Assembly (NCBI GenBank): GCA_963811265.1
Contig: CAWEQS010000026.1
Span: 682,001 to 746,000, forward strand
DNA length: 64,000 bases
DNA from: JAOUJD01 sp963811265
Lineage (GTDB): Bacteria > Pseudomonadota > Gammaproteobacteria > Burkholderiales > Burkholderiaceae_F
Direction: 5' to 3'
The notes under the pieces were generated by a model. It was not told the origin of the DNA and did not search any database. It saw nothing but the letters and a program-made list of their open reading frames with translations. Numbering within the stretch: position 1 is the stretch's first letter; every line of letters begins with the position of its first letter. The position numbers and the translations under genes are program-made. Below are positions 61,746-64,000 of the stretch, piece by piece.

Positions 61746-62966
61746 TCATTCCGCGACGCGGCGCACGGCAACGAAGGTGATCAGCCGCACCGTGGCGTAG
61801 GCCAGCCGATAGCCGATGCGCTTCCACCACGGCCGCTGCGCCAGCGCCGGCGCGTGGACAGCCACCGACTCGTGTTCGATCGCGCGCTCCAGTTCGCCGC
61901 GCAGCTGCATCGCGAAGCCGTGGTCGATGACCGCGACGTTCGCCTCGCGAGCGAGCAGCAGGCTGTACGGATCGATGTTGCTCGACCCGACGGTCGACCA
62001 GACCTCGTCGAAGACCGCGACCTTGGCGTGCAGGAAACTCGGCGTGTACTCGTGGAGCTGAACGCCGGCCTGCACCAGCTGCCCGTACAGCGCCTGCTGC
62101 GCGTAGTGCTGCAGCCGGTACTCGACACGGCCCTGCAGCAGGAGCCGCACCCGCACACCGCGTTGCGCGGCCGCGCAGAGCGCCTGGATGAGCTTCCGCC
62201 CGGGAAGAAAGTACGCCGACGCGATCAGGATCTCCCGGTGCGCGTCTTCGATGCCGTCCAGGTAGGCATGCTCGATGGTCCGGCGGTTGCGCAGGTTGTC
62301 CCGCAGCAGCAGCGCGGCGGGCATGTTCTCCGGGAGCAGGGTCGTGGGCTCGATGTACCGCGGCGGCGCGTCCCCGGGCCGCCGGTCACCCGCCGACACC
62401 GTCCACCACAACCGCTTCACGACGAACGCGATGAGGCTCACCAGCGGACCCTCGCACGCCACCGCGAAGTCGTAGCGCGGGCCGATGTCGGCACCGTCGG
62501 CGCCGGGATGATGGCGGTCGTCGATGATGTTGATGCCGCCGACGAAGGCGAGGCGATCGTCCACCACGGCCACCTTGCGATGCAGCCGCCGGAGCAGCCG
62601 CCGCTCGAGGCGCCACCAGATGCCGGGACGGAACACCTGGAAGCGCACTGCGCCCGCGGCCATGCGCTTCTGCAGCTCCGGAACCGCCTTCTGGGACCCG
62701 AAGGCATCGACGAGCACACGGACCGCGACGCCACGGCCGGCCGCGGCCTGCAGCGCATCGGCGACGCGCACGCCGACGGCGTCGAGCTCGAAGATGTATG
62801 TCTCCAGGTGCACCGATACGCGCGCGCCGTCGATCGCGGCCAGCAGGCGCGGAAAGAACTCGGCTCCGCTGCGCAGCAGTTCGATCCGGTTGCCGCCGTA
62901 GATCAATGGCCGCGTGGAAAGCGAACGCTCGAGCCGGCGTCGCGCCCACGGCGTGGCCGCGCTCAC
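61746..62966 (-). CDS. clsB: Cardiolipin synthase, ClsB-type phospholipase D
   Basis: A 406-residue protein from GTG 62966 (overlapping the EEP stop). Two HKD motifs are visible: RRLHRKVAVVDDRLAFVGGI and SFLHAKVAVFDEVWSTVGSS. There is no N-terminal membrane hairpin, unlike ClsA; the core FRPGIWWRLERRLLRRLHRK is typical of ClsB. It can exchange phosphatidyl groups to make cardiolipin. It follows an EEP-family gene in the arrangement of E. coli ybhP-clsB. Confidence 0.92.
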   Translation of the reverse strand: MSAATPWARRRLERSLSTRPLIYGGNRIELLRSGAEFFPRLLAAIDGARVSVHLETYIFELDAVGVRVADALQAAAGRGVAVRVLVDAFGSQKAVPELQKRMAAGAVRFQVFRPGIWWRLERRLLRRLHRKVAVVDDRLAFVGGINIIDDRHHPGADGADIGPRYDFAVACEGPLVSLIAFVVKRLWWTVSAGDRRPGDAPPRYIEPTTLLPENMPAALLLRDNLRNRRTIEHAYLDGIEDAHREILIASAYFLPGRKLIQALCAAAQRGVRVRLLLQGRVEYRLQHYAQQALYGQLVQAGVQLHEYTPSFLHAKVAVFDEVWSTVGSSNIDPYSLLLAREANVAVIDHGFAMQLRGELERAIEHESVAVHAPALAQRPWWKRIGYRLAYATVRLITFVAVRRVAE

Positions 62967-63772
62967 TTGACCTCGAGGTCGGCGATCAGCGGCATGTGGT
63001 CGGAACGCTGCGACCACTCCAGCCCCTTGGGCACCCGCACCTCGTGCACGTTGAAGCCGCGCACGTAGATGCGGTCGAGCATCAGCCACGGCATCACGCT
63101 CGGGAACGTCCGCGCGACCGGCGCGCGCTTCGGCTCGCGCCACGGCATCAGGCGGTCCATCAGCCGGGGCCGCGCGTGGCGGCGGTTGAACTCCGACGCG
63201 ACCTCGAGCACATCGAGTTCATCGTGCAGCACCTTGTCGGCGGAACGCTGCCAGTCGTTGAAGTCGCCGGCGATGATCAGCGGCGCATCGTGCGGAACCT
63301 CGGAGCGCACGAAGTCGACGAGAAACTCCGCCTGCCGCACGCGGCTCCTCTTGATCAGGCCGAAGTGCGTGTTGATCAGGTGGATGTCGCGCGGTCCGTT
63401 GCGGCCCTCGATGTGCGACACCGCGTGCAGCAGTCCCCGCTTCTCCAGTGCGTGGTCGGAGATGTCGTGGTTCAGGAACACGCCGATCGCGTGGCGAGAC
63501 ACGATCGCGTTGCCGTGGTGGCCGTGCGGATACACGGCGTTCATGCCGTAGGCGCGGTGCAGGTAGCTCCCGGTGCACAGGTAGTCGAGCTGCGTGCCTT
63601 CCGGGTAGCCCTTGCGCTTGGCCATGCGCTCGTTGCGGTCCTGCACTTCCTGCAGGAACACGATGTCGGCGTCGATCGCGGCGAGCGCGAGCCGGACGCC
63701 GTGGATGCGGACCTTCTGCCGCAGGCCCATCACGCCCTTGTGGATGTTGTAGGTGGCGACGCGAAGTTTCAT
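62963..63772 (-). CDS. Endonuclease/exonuclease/phosphatase-family protein, YbhP-like
   Basis: A 269-residue protein from ATG 63772 (ATGA overlap with the gene before it). The EEP catalytic residues are in LRVATYNIHKGVMG, DIVFLQEVQDRN, LIIAGDFNDWQ, MLDRIYVRGF and RSDHMPLIADLEV. Placement directly before clsB matches E. coli ybhP. It probably acts on a phospholipid or related phosphodiester; the substrate is not established. Confidence 0.9.
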   Translation of the reverse strand: MKLRVATYNIHKGVMGLRQKVRIHGVRLALAAIDADIVFLQEVQDRNERMAKRKGYPEGTQLDYLCTGSYLHRAYGMNAVYPHGHHGNAIVSRHAIGVFLNHDISDHALEKRGLLHAVSHIEGRNGPRDIHLINTHFGLIKRSRVRQAEFLVDFVRSEVPHDAPLIIAGDFNDWQRSADKVLHDELDVLEVASEFNRRHARPRLMDRLMPWREPKRAPVARTFPSVMPWLMLDRIYVRGFNVHEVRVPKGLEWSQRSDHMPLIADLEVK

Positions 63773-64000
63773 GGAGCGGTGGCGGCGGACCCCGCGGGAC
63801 GCAGGGAGAAGTAGGAAGCGAGCAGGCGCGGGTCGTCGAAGTGGCGGCGTCCGACGAACGCCGTCGCATGATGGCCCCACTGCCGCATCTGCCCCGCGGA
63901 TTCGACGCCCATCGGCCACAGGAAGTAGCGCTCGCCGCGCTCGGTGCCCGGCATCAGGCCGTCGCTGCCGTACGCGCTCCGCGTGCCTCCGCTCGCGCGC
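63769..64000 (-). CDS. Unknown protein, C-terminal end (cut by window edge)
   Basis: Only the last ~76 residues are in the window, ending at a TGA that overlaps the EEP start (ATGA). They contain ERGERYFLWPMGVESAGQMR and RRHFDDPRLLASYFSLRPAG, with no recognisable motif. Its start lies beyond 64000. Coupling places it in the EEP-clsB operon, so an envelope-related role is possible but not shown. Confidence 0.5.
   Translation of the reverse strand, partial: RASGGTRSAYGSDGLMPGTERGERYFLWPMGVESAGQMRQWGHHATAFVGRRHFDDPRLLASYFSLRPAGSAATAP

Overview
This GC-rich, almost gap-free stretch (no intergenic gap exceeds about 275 bases) looks like a chromosomal segment of a betaproteobacterium, most likely Burkholderiales or a close relative. 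The evidence is a homodimeric-type AceE, a GltIJKL glutamate/aspartate transporter, a pyrC-DUF3025 pair, a beta-class GstA, a LysR/DoxX/GST/DODA cluster and a SWIB protein with a lysine-rich tail. That is a judgement from gene content; no 16S or marker search was possible. I saw no tRNA, rRNA, insertion sequence, prophage or CRISPR array.

Layout. 1-9.4 kb: end of an MscS-like channel, a CbiM-like membrane protein, a ThDP enzyme, a translationally coupled minus-strand run pyrC > DUF3025 > DenD-like SDR > small RHH-like protein, and aceE with its own terminator. 9.4-14.3 kb: glycerate 2-kinase, a broken spermidine-synthase-like membrane protein and a PLD-type cardiolipin synthase. 14.3-22.2 kb: gltIJKL, an Atm1-type ABC exporter, an SDR with the thioesterase YciA, and an amidase. 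22.3-31.9 kb: a minus-strand beta-oxidation operon led by a TetR regulator (acyl-CoA dehydrogenase, FadB-type bifunctional enzyme, thiolase, NTF2-like protein, enoyl-CoA isomerase/hydratase, thioesterase, SGNH hydrolase, SDR), with a recognisable promoter and operator upstream. 32-35 kb: LysR divergent from DoxX-GST-DODA. 35-41.6 kb: PdeM, TraB/GumN, a large CoA-ligase/GNAT protein, a DksA-like zinc finger and two related small outer-membrane barrels.

41.6-50.3 kb is the most distinctive part. An EamA permease, MtnA and a FucA-like class II aldolase are coupled and look like a DHAP-shunt type salvage operon. They are followed by two tandem proteins that read as catalytically dead EAL domains, and then by a compact Csu-type chaperone-usher operon (SCPU subunit, chaperone, usher, SCPU tip). 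50.3-58 kb: SRPBCC, lipoprotein, HNH and radical-SAM genes, then a beta-CASP RNase, an AMP-phosphorylase-like enzyme and a divergent PRPP synthetase as one operon that could route RNA-derived nucleotides to PRPP. 58-64 kb: the SWIB protein behind a dyad-rich leader, an Lhr-type helicase, a small periplasmic protein, and ClsB with an EEP phosphodiesterase.

A striking global property is that nine otherwise well-conserved genes carry apparent single-base insertions, always +1 in the coding sense and mostly in short homopolymers, and one of them also has an in-frame amber codon. Residual sequencing or assembly error is the simplest explanation. These genes are listed as pseudogenes with the position of each break and may well be intact in the organism.
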